Positions 24,275 through 32,030 of a DNA stretch of 64,000 nt are shown piece by piece; position 1 is the stretch's first letter; each line of letters opens with the position of its first letter. Source of the DNA: Hymenobacter translucens. GTDB taxonomy: Bacteria; Bacteroidota; Bacteroidia; Cytophagales; Hymenobacteraceae. Below the pieces are notes generated by a model, which was not told the origin of the DNA, ran no database searches, and saw only the letters and a list, made by a program, of their open reading frames with translations. The DNA lies in assembly GCF_020685205.1 (NCBI RefSeq), contig NZ_JAJERB010000001.1, positions 806,001 to 870,000 on the forward strand, given 5' to 3'. Position numbers and translations under genes: made by a program.

Positions 24275-25234
24275 TTACAATCCCAATTCCTTAGCCGAAT
24301 TATGTTGGCGAACATTATCTAGTCGTGTATAACGTCGGATCATTGCACTCGTTTTGTGCTTCGTCTGGTTCATTACCTTGCTGTCGTCGGCCCCGTTGAG
24401 TTTAGACACGGTCACAAAAGATGCTCGCAGCGAGTGGGCCGTATATTGATTGCCGAGGCACTGCTGCACGATCAAGTTCGTGTACTTCGTCGTCATGCGG
24501 CGGGTAGTCACCTGATGGTTCTTGCGCAACGACACGAATACCGGCCCTTCTGTACGTCCCAGCATGAGCAGCCAGGCCTGCAGGGAACGGATGGGGCACA
24601 AGGCCGGATCCGGAGAGTAGAAAATGGCTTTCTCTTCAGCCTGACCGAGCTGGTTGGTTTTGCTCTGCTGCAGGGATACGACCAGGCCATCCTCATCGAA
24701 GGCCAGATCTTCGATATTAAGAGCCTCCAGCTCCGAGCGGCGAAACGCCCCGGTAAAGCCCAGCAGCAGTAAGGCCCGGTTGCGCAGCCCAGCGGGAGTG
24801 CTCACGTCGATGCTCTTGATCGTGCGCTTGAAGCTATCGAGCGTAAAAGCCGGAGCCTGCTTTTGCCGGGTCTTTTTCTCCCGGGCAATCCCCTTCAGTA
24901 AGATCTTGATTTTCTTGTCGGCAGTGGGCGAATCCACATTGGCCAGTTCGTGGGCCTTGGCAATGGCCGCGGCATGCCGCTCGATGGTCGCAAACTTCTT
25001 ACCCGCGTCGGCCAGCTCGGTCAGAAATCCCACCAACGCCTCAACCGGCGCCGGCAGTGACTCGAGCTGGTGCAGCTGGCACCAGGCGGTGAACCGCTTC
25101 CAGTCGCCCGCGTAGGCGCGCACCGTGTTGGCTGCCCCGCGCAGGCCGGACTCGACGTAGCGCTGGGTAGACTCCACCAGGTGAGCGGGCACCTGAGCAG
25201 TGGGTAGAGTCGGGACGGCGGGGAGCTGGCTCAT
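24275..25234 (-). CDS. Tyrosine recombinase inside the cassette region
   Basis: 319 residues. The N-terminal SAM-like core-binding domain (about 15-120: NTVRAYAGDWKRFTAWC) is followed by a catalytic domain with Arg 165 in GAFRRSEL, Lys 192 in QQSKTN, HSLR (267-270), His 293 in TKHKTS and Tyr 302 in IRRYTR, so the active site is complete. Length and layout are XerC/D-like, without an arm-binding domain, and I see no extra helix typical of IntI. It lies between the two inverted long repeats and is the obvious candidate to act on the boundary repeats; no direct evidence links them. Confidence 0.88.
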   Translation of the reverse strand: MSQLPAVPTLPTAQVPAHLVESTQRYVESGLRGAANTVRAYAGDWKRFTAWCQLHQLESLPAPVEALVGFLTELADAGKKFATIERHAAAIAKAHELANVDSPTADKKIKILLKGIAREKKTRQKQAPAFTLDSFKRTIKSIDVSTPAGLRNRALLLLGFTGAFRRSELEALNIEDLAFDEDGLVVSLQQSKTNQLGQAEEKAIFYSPDPALCPIRSLQAWLLMLGRTEGPVFVSLRKNHQVTTRRMTTKYTNLIVQQCLGNQYTAHSLRASFVTVSKLNGADDSKVMNQTKHKTSAMIRRYTRLDNVRQHNSAKELGL

Positions 25235-25613
25235 GGAGTACTATATAATAAGGAGTAGCCAACCTCAAATCGGGGGCTTTTCGCGGGACTAATATAAGGA
25301 ACGATAAGGAAACGTTATCAGTCCTTATGAACCCGGGATAAGGTCAATAAAGTAAACTTTATCGGATCCTATCAGGTAGCTCTTCCAGAGAGGCTAGCGG
25401 CCTTCATGCTTTTCTTCCACTTAGAAAGATAGCGTCATACACACGCTGCATACAGCTGCTCAAGTGTTGCAGCTCGTCGTCGAGTAATTGCTGAAAGAGA
25501 AGCCCCTTCCTGGCTTGGGCAGCTTGTCTACACCTCTTACCATCAAACTAGAAGTGTTCCTGTTTCTTCTACATTTACTCCTCTCCGATTTCTACCCGCT
25601 TCTTATTCGCTGC
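25235..25613. other. Recombinase upstream region
   Basis: 378 bp between divergent genes. The recombinase-proximal part contains the ATAAGGA box cluster (see 25294-25362). The right part is ordinary mixed sequence with the untranslated leader of the T9SS protein. No boundary repeat was found here. Confidence 0.5.
25294..25362. promoter_or_regulatory. ATAAGGA box cluster upstream of the recombinase
   Basis: Direct repeats ATAAGGA at 25294-25300 and 25304-25310 (10-bp period), the inverted TCCTTAT at 25322-25328, ATAAGG at 25338-25343, and a perfect 7-bp inverted repeat ATAAAGT-AA-ACTTTAT at 25347-25362. The spacing on one DNA face suggests cooperative protein binding. It could be the recombinase's own operator or an attI-like docking site. 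Confidence 0.55.
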
Positions 25614-27536
25614 ATGAAACACCGCTACACGTTGGTCTCTGTTTACCACCGATTCTTTCCCGGCTATCTCCTAGCACTATTAGTATTGTTACTGCCTAGT
25701 GCGGCGCTGGCGCAGGCCCCTGCTTGGGCCGCGGTTGCCCAGAGCAGTACACAAGCGAGCGGTACGTGCCAGACAATAGGAATGGCAGTGGATGCCTCAG
25801 GTAATGTGTTTGCCACGGGTATCTTTTCCGGGACCGTAGCCTTTGGTAGTACGGTGCTTACCAGCGCAGGCAACGATGACATCTTTGTGGCTAAATATGT
25901 GCCCAGCACCAACACGTGGGCGTGGGCCCAACGCGGGGGTGGCGCCAACATCGATCGGGGATTTGGTATTGCCGTCAGTGGCAACAGTGTGTACGTGACC
26001 GGTTATATTACCAACAACCTAGCGGATGACCAGATCGTACGGTTTGGTGGTTCAGGTACAACACCCACCTCCGTGCAGGTAAACGGGGCCAGCTCCAGGA
26101 GCAGCCGGGACCTGCTCGTGGCCAAGTACACGGATAGTGGCACCTCGGCTACACTGGTATGGACCCAGGTTGGAGGCGGTACCTACCTGGATGAGGCCAA
26201 TGGCATTGCCGTGAGTGGCAGCAGCGTGTATGTAACGGGCGCATTCGCAAACAACACGACGGATGACTATCGGGTGCGTTTCGGTGGCTCGGGCACTACG
26301 CCGGGCACCGTGCAAGTGAAGGGGGCTAGCACCTCAACCAACTGGGACCTGGTGGTCGCCAAGTACGTTGACAATGGCTCTTCAGCCACGCTCGTCTGGA
26401 CCCAAGTGGGCGGTGGGCATGCAAGCGACAGCGGTTTCAGTCTCGCTTTAAGCGGTTCGAGTCTGTATGTGAGCGGCTACATCACCAACAATTTAGCCGA
26501 TGACAACACAGTACGCTTTGGTGGCTCGGGCACTACACGCGCCTCCGTACAAGTGAACGGGGCCAGCGCTAACAACAGTCTTGACTTGCTCGTGGCGAAG
26601 TATACCGATAACGGTTCGAGTGCCGCCCTGATCTGGACCCAGGTCGGCGGCGGTATCGGCGCTGACATTGGCTATGGCCTTGCCGTGAAGGGTACGAACG
26701 TGTATGTGACGGGTGATATCGCGAACAACTTAGCGGATGCGGCCTCCGTGCGGTTTGGTGGCTCGGGCACAACGCCTGGTACCTTGCTGCAAAATGGCGC
26801 CAGCACGACGATCAGCGACGATCTAGTGGTCGCCAAGTACACGGATAATGGCCCCTCGGCTACGGTGGTCTGGACGCAGGTCGGCGGTGGCACTGGCCTG
26901 GACCGGGGTCAGCGAATCGAGGTGAGCGGCACGAGCCTGTTCGTGACCGGCGTCACCCAGAATAGCACAGCCGACGCCAATCGGGTGCGTTTCGGCGGTT
27001 CGGGCACCGCACCAGGTACCGTGCAAGTGAATGGGGTTGGGCCGACGGCCAGTTCCGACTTCCTAGTAGCCAAGTACACGGATAACGGTACTAGTGCCGC
27101 GTTGGGTTGGACGAAGGTGAGTGGCGGTGCCGGCGAGGATTGGGGACGGGCCCTTGCGGTAAGTGGTCAGAATGTGCTGGTGAGTGGCCTCACGACGCCC
27201 AGTGCCAGCTTCGATACTTTTACGATCACGAACCCCGTTGGCGTTGCTACCGCGGTGTTGGCTCACTTACGTGACCCTACCCTTCCGCTGGCTGTAGCCC
27301 GTAAAAAGACGGGAGCCCTATTCCTGTACCCGAACCCCGCCCACCACGGAACGGCCACTCTTACCGGTGCTGAGCCTGGCCTAGTCGTGCAAGTGCTGGA
27401 TGCCCTAGGTCGCCCCGTGCTGCAGGCTACTGTTAATGCTAGTGGTGCGGCTCGCTTAGTTCTTCCTCAAGGACTTGCCAGCGGTGTGTACGTGGTGCGT
27501 GCGGGTACGCAGGTCCTGCGGCTTGCCATCGAATAA
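25614..27536 (+). CDS. T9SS-exported beta-propeller-like protein with tandem repeats
   Basis: 640 residues from [15 protein letters not shown] with a signal peptide ending LPSAALAQ. The body consists of SBBP-type repeats; five start with [13 protein letters not shown] blocks at about 26037, 26274, 26511, 26748 and 26985, exactly 237 bp (79 residues) apart. The C-terminus is a type A T9SS sorting domain ([35 protein letters not shown]). It is probably a cell-surface or secreted protein. The frame is open upstream to 25488, but the ATG at 25614 gives the signal. The start region of the repeats is the most conserved at DNA level. Confidence 0.88.
   Translation: MKHRYTLVSVYHRFFPGYLLALLVLLLPSAALAQAPAWAAVAQSSTQASGTCQTIGMAVDASGNVFATGIFSGTVAFGSTVLTSAGNDDIFVAKYVPSTNTWAWAQRGGGANIDRGFGIAVSGNSVYVTGYITNNLADDQIVRFGGSGTTPTSVQVNGASSRSSRDLLVAKYTDSGTSATLVWTQVGGGTYLDEANGIAVSGSSVYVTGAFANNTTDDYRVRFGGSGTTPGTVQVKGASTSTNWDLVVAKYVDNGSSATLVWTQVGGGHASDSGFSLALSGSSLYVSGYITNNLADDNTVRFGGSGTTRASVQVNGASANNSLDLLVAKYTDNGSSAALIWTQVGGGIGADIGYGLAVKGTNVYVTGDIANNLADAASVRFGGSGTTPGTLLQNGASTTISDDLVVAKYTDNGPSATVVWTQVGGGTGLDRGQRIEVSGTSLFVTGVTQNSTADANRVRFGGSGTAPGTVQVNGVGPTASSDFLVAKYTDNGTSAALGWTKVSGGAGEDWGRALAVSGQNVLVSGLTTPSASFDTFTITNPVGVATAVLAHLRDPTLPLAVARKKTGALFLYPNPAHHGTATLTGAEPGLVVQVLDALGRPVLQATVNASGAARLVLPQGLASGVYVVRAGTQVLRLAIE
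26037..27221 (+). repeat. Five 237-bp intragenic tandem repeats
   Basis: Each unit runs from VRFGGSGTT through [19 protein letters not shown] and [10 protein letters not shown]. Period is 237 bp without indels over five units; the last is the most diverged. Such units can expand or contract by recombination, changing protein length. Confidence 0.8.
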
Positions 27537-27550
27537 GTCTTCAATAGCAA

Positions 27551-27566
27551 AAGCGCCCAGGCGCTT
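27551..27566 (+). terminator. Hairpin after the T9SS gene
   Basis: AAGCGCC, loop CA, GGCGCTT: a perfect 7-bp stem starting 15 bp after the stop. There is no long T run, so it is a weak intrinsic terminator at best. Confidence 0.5.
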
Positions 27567-27614
27567 CCTGTATCGGCAAGCACAGGCCTTTGTAAGAGAC
27601 GCTCTGGATGCCCC

Positions 27615-27651
27615 TGTCACATCTCTGGAGGACCGTTTAAGAAATGTGACA
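27615..27651 (+). repeat. Possible variant boundary repeat
   Basis: Perfect 8-bp arms TGTCACAT / ATGTGACA enclose 21 bases containing GGACCGTTTAAG. Centre and geometry match the boundary repeats, while the arms are different, as in repeat 2. Polarity +. Confidence 0.5.
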
Positions 27652-27834
27652 AGAGCCTGAGAGGATGCTTGCAAAAAGAATAGTCCCTTTCCCTCGCTAC
27701 TCGGTACCGTATTCTACCGCACGCTTAGGAGCGTAATGTGTTATCGCTTGTATCTTTGAAGTAGCAGGCTAGTCGTCGAGGGCGTTCGGAGTCGGGGGCC
27801 TTGCCACCTTCTCGCTAGCCGTGCCCAAATCCAG

Positions 27835-27867
27835 GTAGGCCCGAACGGTTGAAACGTTTGGGCCTAC
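27835..27867. terminator. Strong GC-rich hairpin
   Basis: GTAGGCCCGAACG, loop of 7, CGTTTGGGCCTAC: a 13-bp stem with one G-T pair. It is about 80-110 bp downstream of a TATCTTTG element and could end a short transcript. Its centre (minus-strand CAACCGTT) also faintly resembles the boundary repeats. Confidence 0.5.
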
Positions 27868-28174
27868 TCGTTTCACACGCCTCCCGTATATTCGCTTAAG
27901 CGGTCGTTTCGGACGTCCTGAGCAGGGCTTTGTTCCACCAGCTCGCCGCTGTATTTCCCTTGGTACGCAGTGGTTCGGTCCACGGCGGTAAAGGGGGATA
28001 CTGATCCTGATAGGGGCAACGCTCTATCGACTGGCCTTACGGGTTGGAACATCAAGAAACGGCCTTGATGGGGAGCCGCAGGTGACACTGGGAGCGGCTA
28101 GGCCGTCTGCGCGAGGTCCGTTGACATCGTGGCGCCCGGTGCCCTACGGTCCAGGTAAATGCAGTAAGCAGCGT

Positions 28175-28798
28175 ATGGCCATGAGTATGAAAAGTAAGAA
28201 GCCGTCGGTGCACCGACGCGAGTGGGTAAACCCCAAGAAGTTGTTACGCTGCAGGATTTACAATGTCTGGCTGGAACCCACTGGCAATGCTGTGCTGACG
28301 CTGATCGACGAAAGCGGGAATATGAACGAGTACCGCATCTATCAGGACAACCTGCGGCACATCGAGCTCGTCACCGCGCCCGAAGAGGCCGCGCACCCCT
28401 TGCCCAAGCCGGCGCAAGTCCCGATTGAATTTATCGTGGAGCGTACCGGTACCGGGTACTCGGCCTATGCGGAAGCGTACGCCGTCTATACAGTCGGCAC
28501 TACCTTGCGTGAAGTGAAAGGGAACATGGTCGAGGCACTGAACTTACACCTGGAAGACACTGGCTACGCCGTTACGGAGGATGATGTGCGACTCACACTC
28601 GATCTGGCGCAGTTCTTTGCCTACTACAAAGTCATTAATGTGTCCCAGTTAGCGGCACGCCTGGGCATGTCCCAAAGCCTACTGGCGCAGTGCATCGGGG
28701 GCCAAAAGAAGCCTTCTGCCCAACAAACCGAGCGGATTGTAGAAGGACTCTGCCAACTCGGGGACGAATTGAGTGACCTCTATGAGTCGCTTCCTTAA
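28175..28798 (+). CDS. HicB-like protein with C-terminal helix-turn-helix
   Basis: 207 residues from ATG 28175 (ATGs at 28181 and 28187 are alternatives). An N-terminal segment (NPKKLLRCRIYNVWLEPTGN) of unknown type is followed by a HicB-type partial RNase H fold (IEFIVERTGTGYSAYAEAYA; GTTLREVKGNMVEALNLHLE) and a Cro/CI-like helix-turn-helix (INVSQLAARLGMSQSLLAQC). HicB antitoxins neutralise HicA mRNA interferases and repress their operon. No HicA-like ORF is adjacent on either side, so this copy is an orphan or a stand-alone regulator. Confidence 0.78.
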   Translation: MAMSMKSKKPSVHRREWVNPKKLLRCRIYNVWLEPTGNAVLTLIDESGNMNEYRIYQDNLRHIELVTAPEEAAHPLPKPAQVPIEFIVERTGTGYSAYAEAYAVYTVGTTLREVKGNMVEALNLHLEDTGYAVTEDDVRLTLDLAQFFAYYKVINVSQLAARLGMSQSLLAQCIGGQKKPSAQQTERIVEGLCQLGDELSDLYESLP

Positions 28799-28827
28799 CG
28801 CGTAGACGCTGCGCCCCATTTTTTTGC

Positions 28828-29063
28828 GGAGGGGATCCTGGCGTGCCATCCTAAAGAAACGCTCATTCTGCTTAACCGCGCGTTGAGCAATAGCTCGGGT
28901 TAGGGAGTCTACTTCCGGCTTTTGAAGAGTTCACGAAACTCATCCCTGATGGGGTTTATTGAACTTTGATTTCGTGAACGAGTTTTTTGAACTCAAACTG
29001 AACCGTAGAGGGCCTTTAGCAGCTTGGTAAGCGCTTATAGACGTTTGTTCAGTGAAACGAGGG
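28828..29063 (-). repeat. Long repeat B (-), inverted partner of A
   Basis: The reverse complement starts CCCTCGTTTCACTGAAC and follows repeat A through AAAGGCCCTCTACGGTTCAG, the GTTCA series and AAGCAGAATGAGCGTTT. It then continues into GGATGGCACGCC..GATCCCCTC, which matches the 5' end of the S1-like cassette gene. Copies A and B lie 9 kb apart in opposite orientation around the recombinase. Confidence 0.82.
28829..28859 (-). pseudogene. Remnant of an S1-like gene start
   Basis: On the minus strand the codons read MARQDPLRKKMG, clearly related to MAPQDPLSQEMW at the start of the S1-like cassette gene (17797). The match ends within about a dozen codons. This is the 5' stub of a lost second copy, or a leader sequence that travels with the repeat. 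Confidence 0.5.
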
Positions 29064-29196
29064 TTACTTCGTGTTACCGGAACTAGCTCGCCCTACCCTT
29101 GAGAAATGGCCTGTGGCTGGCGCGACGAGCGGTCAACAGCCGAGCCGCCTATCCGGACCTAGTTTCCTATATCACTTACTCTACTTGTCGCCGTTG

Positions 29197-29664
29197 ATGT
29201 GTCACCTGAACGCCTTCTTAACAATCTTGGCGTTGGTCCTCTCCCTTGGAACCGCCCATGCACAGCCTACCAAGAGCCTTACCGGTCGGGTACTAAGCGA
29301 AGAGTTAGATGCGGTTCCGAGGGCAAACATTTACGCCCGGGATACGACAATCATCGGGACGACGGACATGGAGGGCTATTTTAAGATCGACGTGCCCGTT
29401 AACACCAACACGCTCCTATTCGGAACGCTCGGTATGGAATTGACCACCGTCAAACTGAGCGGAGAATGTTCAACCTTGGAAGTAATTCTCCTCTATGATT
29501 TTCATTATGATTTTATATCAGTGAGGCGTGTGAATAGAAAAGTCTTCAAGCGGTTTAAGCAATTGCCGAAAATACATCAACAGGCATATGAGAAAGGCCT
29601 TTTCAAATCCCCTGCTCCTTGTGCTCAGCCCATTTTCACTAAGTGGGTCCCACGTTCACTTTAA
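29197..29664 (+). CDS. Cassette gene, CarboxypepD_reg-like exported protein
   Basis: 155 residues from MCHLNAFLTILALVLSLG with signal cleavage near AHAQ. The N-terminal half is a carboxypeptidase-regulatory-like beta-sandwich: LTGRVLSEELDAVPRANIY, GTTDMEGYFKIDVP, LLFGTLGMELTTV. The rest is a basic helical tail (VRRVNRKVFKRFKQLPKIHQ). Such proteins are normally periplasmic or surface-exposed in Bacteroidota. The last codons overlap the left arm of the next boundary repeat. The upstream frame through long repeat B was not used because it would hide the signal peptide. Confidence 0.72.
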   Translation: MCHLNAFLTILALVLSLGTAHAQPTKSLTGRVLSEELDAVPRANIYARDTTIIGTTDMEGYFKIDVPVNTNTLLFGTLGMELTTVKLSGECSTLEVILLYDFHYDFISVRRVNRKVFKRFKQLPKIHQQAYEKGLFKSPAPCAQPIFTKWVPRSL

Positions 29665-29682
29665 CGGTCGGAAAGCTAAACG
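29653..29682 (-). repeat. Cassette-boundary repeat 13 (-)
   Basis: On the minus strand: CGTTTAGC, TTTCCGACCGTTA, AAGTGAACG. It overlaps the stop of the upstream gene and separates convergent genes. Confidence 0.8.
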
Positions 29683-29699
29683 TAGGCCAGTTAAGTATT

Positions 29700-30167
29700 T
29701 CAGGTTTTCTTGCTTTGGGCGTAGGTTAAGGCTTCTGCCAGGGTGTCAAAGTATAAAGCGGGCCGAAAGACCAATTGCTCTCCTTCAGGCTGTTCAAGCA
29801 ACGAAGCCAGAGTAGTCTTCCACTCCTCGCTCATATGGCAAAACACTGTGTCGCCGGGCCAACTAGGCTCGGCCTGCCACAGCATCATTTCTGTCCCTAG
29901 CACGTTTGCCCACTCCCATTGGGAGCAGTCATATATCAGACAGTGGACATGCGACCGGGCTTCTGTAGCCCCTTCTCCTGTCAGAAACTCCCACAGTACC
30001 CCTAAGTCCTCCATCTCGTACTCAGTGGGCAGGGTAACTAGCGCCACACCATCGGATACGGTGATAGAAAGGCGTTTCACTGCTACCTTCTGCTTTGCTC
30101 GTTTACAAGCGAGCCACCAACCCAAGAACAGTGCGGTGGCCAGAGCTGCCAGCGAGACGAAAAGCAT
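29700..30167 (-). CDS. Cassette gene, membrane-anchored protein with STAS-like stretch
   Basis: 155 residues beginning MLFVSLAALATALFLGWWLA, a single N-terminal anchor, then a basic stop-transfer. The soluble domain alternates strands and helices (LSITVSDGVALVTLPTEYEM; HVHCLIYDCSQWEWANVLGT; AEALTYAQSKKT), an order that recalls STAS/SpoIIAA folds, where a strand ending in D-(C/S)-(S/T) is typical. The resemblance is weak and I do not assign a function. Bounded by minus-polarity repeats on both sides. Confidence 0.6.
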   Translation of the reverse strand: MLFVSLAALATALFLGWWLACKRAKQKVAVKRLSITVSDGVALVTLPTEYEMEDLGVLWEFLTGEGATEARSHVHCLIYDCSQWEWANVLGTEMMLWQAEPSWPGDTVFCHMSEEWKTTLASLLEQPEGEQLVFRPALYFDTLAEALTYAQSKKT

Positions 30168-30227
30168 GAGCCCAAGTTACGGTTGTCTGTTTGGTAACTG
30201 GGCGTATCCCTCTCACCCACTTCTGAA

Positions 30228-30258
30228 GTTCAGGAAAACGGTCGAAAAGGTGAACGAG
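30228..30258 (-). repeat. Cassette-boundary repeat 14 (-)
   Basis: On the minus strand: CTCGTTCACC, TTTTCGACCGTTTT, CCTGAAC. Centre identical to repeats 7 and 9. Confidence 0.85.
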
Positions 30259-30288
30259 ATTGGTAAAACCAGATGGTTATCACCTTTG

Positions 30289-31359
30289 CTAGAAGGGGCC
30301 TACTGGCCGTTGTCCCACAGCCAGAGCGGCTAACTGGTCTGCACTATACGGCCTGGTAACCACCTGCGGATCGGCATGAAACGCCCGAAACAGTGCGAAA
30401 ATATAGCGCATGCGCTCCTTGATGCGTGCCCAATCGCTGGCGGCGGTATTGCCCACCGACGGACCTCCCGCCTGTGCTGTGCCACTGCCCAGTCGTAGCA
30501 GAGCCAAGGCTGCCTGATCAGCAGGTTCACTATCCGTCTCAAGGAGCTGAAGGGGTGCCGGCACGTCGTGCGACACTGCCAGGCGATGTGTTCCAATATC
30601 GAATTGCAGCAGCCGTCCGGTCACGCACCGGCGGATAATTAGTGGCATGGCTCCCTGAATGTAGGGCTCCAGCCGTACATGCTCGTGCCAGACGGCAAAG
30701 CAATTTCCTAAATAAGTGGCGCGTTGTTTTTCGGCAATATGTGTGGCGAGATGGGCGACATAGTACTGCGAAAATGCCTGCCGCAAGAGCTCCTGGTTTT
30801 GCTCGCCCACTGGCCCCGGGCGCAGTTCATCCAGGAACTCAGCAACGCCTGCAGGCTGCGCGCTGCGCGCCATGGATAGCCACTGCAGAAACCGTACGGT
30901 CTGCAGACCAATATCCTCGAGTACCGTGCGATTGCCGGCTAGCACTAAGCTGGCGGACCGGCGCCGACTATGGTGGATCACCAAGCGCCCGACGGTCAGG
31001 CCACAGCTCGCGCCTAACAGGGCCGCCAGTGGTAACCACCCGGATGACCATCCCAAGAGCCAGCCGCTCCCGATGCCTACCAGACCACCCACTAAGCCCC
31101 CTACGACGGACCCATCCCGGCGCGCACCATCCAGATCCTCCTGCCGAATCGTGACCCCGGCTTTGCGAGAGCCCCACACGGCCCAACTGTGGAAGTTGGC
31201 TCCGGCTCCTTCTCCTAAGGCTGCTTGCAGGGCCTGCGAGAGCAAGTAATGGCACCGGGTAATGAGCAGGTTGGCCAGCACGGGGTCTGGCTGACGAAGC
31301 GCGGCTTCAATCTGCTGGCGCAAAAAGGCAGGCTGGGGAACTGAGGATAAAGCAGACAT
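30289..31359 (-). CDS. Cassette gene, unrecognised protein with glycine-rich membrane hairpin
   Basis: 356 residues, the largest of the single-gene cassettes. Residues about 85-130 form a glycine-rich pair of hydrophobic segments (SVVGGLVGGLVGIGSGWLLG; LPLAALLGASCGLTVGRLVI), typical of membrane insertion by glycine zippers. The flanks are helical and soluble (ALRQPDPVLANLLITRCHYL; RYIFALFRAFHADPQ). No family recognised. Pore-like or membrane-stress functions are conceivable but not shown. Confidence 0.62.
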   Translation of the reverse strand: MSALSSVPQPAFLRQQIEAALRQPDPVLANLLITRCHYLLSQALQAALGEGAGANFHSWAVWGSRKAGVTIRQEDLDGARRDGSVVGGLVGGLVGIGSGWLLGWSSGWLPLAALLGASCGLTVGRLVIHHSRRRSASLVLAGNRTVLEDIGLQTVRFLQWLSMARSAQPAGVAEFLDELRPGPVGEQNQELLRQAFSQYYVAHLATHIAEKQRATYLGNCFAVWHEHVRLEPYIQGAMPLIIRRCVTGRLLQFDIGTHRLAVSHDVPAPLQLLETDSEPADQAALALLRLGSGTAQAGGPSVGNTAASDWARIKERMRYIFALFRAFHADPQVVTRPYSADQLAALAVGQRPVGPF

Positions 31360-31453
31360 AGGTGTACACCAGCGTAAAAGAGAAAGGAAGGTAAAGCAAA
31401 GTCAGTAGGCAATAACCGTTTAGCTACTTAATATGCTTCATTTAGTGCCCATT

Positions 31454-31488
31454 CAGTTCATCTAAACGGTGGTTGAGGCAAACGAGGG
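31454..31488 (-). repeat. Cassette-boundary repeat 15 (-)
   Basis: On the minus strand: CCCTCGTTTGCC, TCAACCACCGTTTA, GATGAACTG. It lies just beyond the stop of the 31490-31987 gene. Confidence 0.8.
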
Positions 31489-31489
31489 T

Positions 31490-31987
31490 TTACCTGTCGA
31501 TAAATGTGACGCGCTTTCCGTTGACTCGAAACCAGACAGCCTGCTCGGAATTCTCATCCGTCAAAATCACTTCCTTGCCCAGCAGAATCGACAGGTCAAC
31601 CAGGTAAGCCAGCACCTGCTCGTGGTCGGCCGGGGTGCGAATTTCCCGTGGGTCGAGGTCCTGCTCAATTTCAGTTTCGCTGTAGAAGAGGCAATGCAGC
31701 TTCACGGTACCTAGGCACACGGCGGCCAGGACGGTAAGTTGCTCACTAGCCGCGTCCCAACGCCGGTTGATGAAAGCCGCGTCAATGGCGGGGGCCGGGG
31801 CATTTTCATTGAGTCCTTGGGCCTCCCACCGCAAGGGGTAGCGGGCGTTAACGAAGGTTATCCAGCGGTCCCAGTCGGTGCGCGAGGTTCCCAGCACGTA
31901 CACGTTGAGTAGGGAGCCGTCTTCGCCGTACACGCGGCGTTTTAAGGTTTTCCAGTCAGGCAAAGACGCTGTGTAAGGAGGAAGCAT
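31490..31987 (-). CDS. Cassette gene, unrecognised acidic protein
   Basis: 165 residues from ATG 31987 (MLPPYTASLPDWKTLKRRVY); the frame is open further upstream but without conserved features. Soluble alpha/beta, Trp-rich and acidic (TDWDRWITFVNARYPLRWEA; LHCLFYSETEIEQDLDPREI; VWFRVNGKRVTFID). It looks like immunity-type proteins in size and charge; no family recognised. Its stop lies two bases from repeat 15 and its start 43 bp from repeat 16. Confidence 0.62.
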   Translation of the reverse strand: MLPPYTASLPDWKTLKRRVYGEDGSLLNVYVLGTSRTDWDRWITFVNARYPLRWEAQGLNENAPAPAIDAAFINRRWDAASEQLTVLAAVCLGTVKLHCLFYSETEIEQDLDPREIRTPADHEQVLAYLVDLSILLGKEVILTDENSEQAVWFRVNGKRVTFIDR

Positions 31988-32030
31988 GCGAAGAGGAGAT
32001 GGGCTTACCGATAAGCAGACTGCCAAGTAA

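Larger units (their letters stand above)
27537..28174. other. 638-bp intergenic region with promoter and hairpins
   Basis: No gene recognised. Contents from left: hairpin 27551-27566, palindromic element 27615-27651, a TATCTTTG -7 element near 27748-27761, and a strong hairpin 27835-27867. The stretch between the -7 element and the last hairpin is the right size for a small RNA, but no known RNA family is recognised. Confidence 0.45.
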
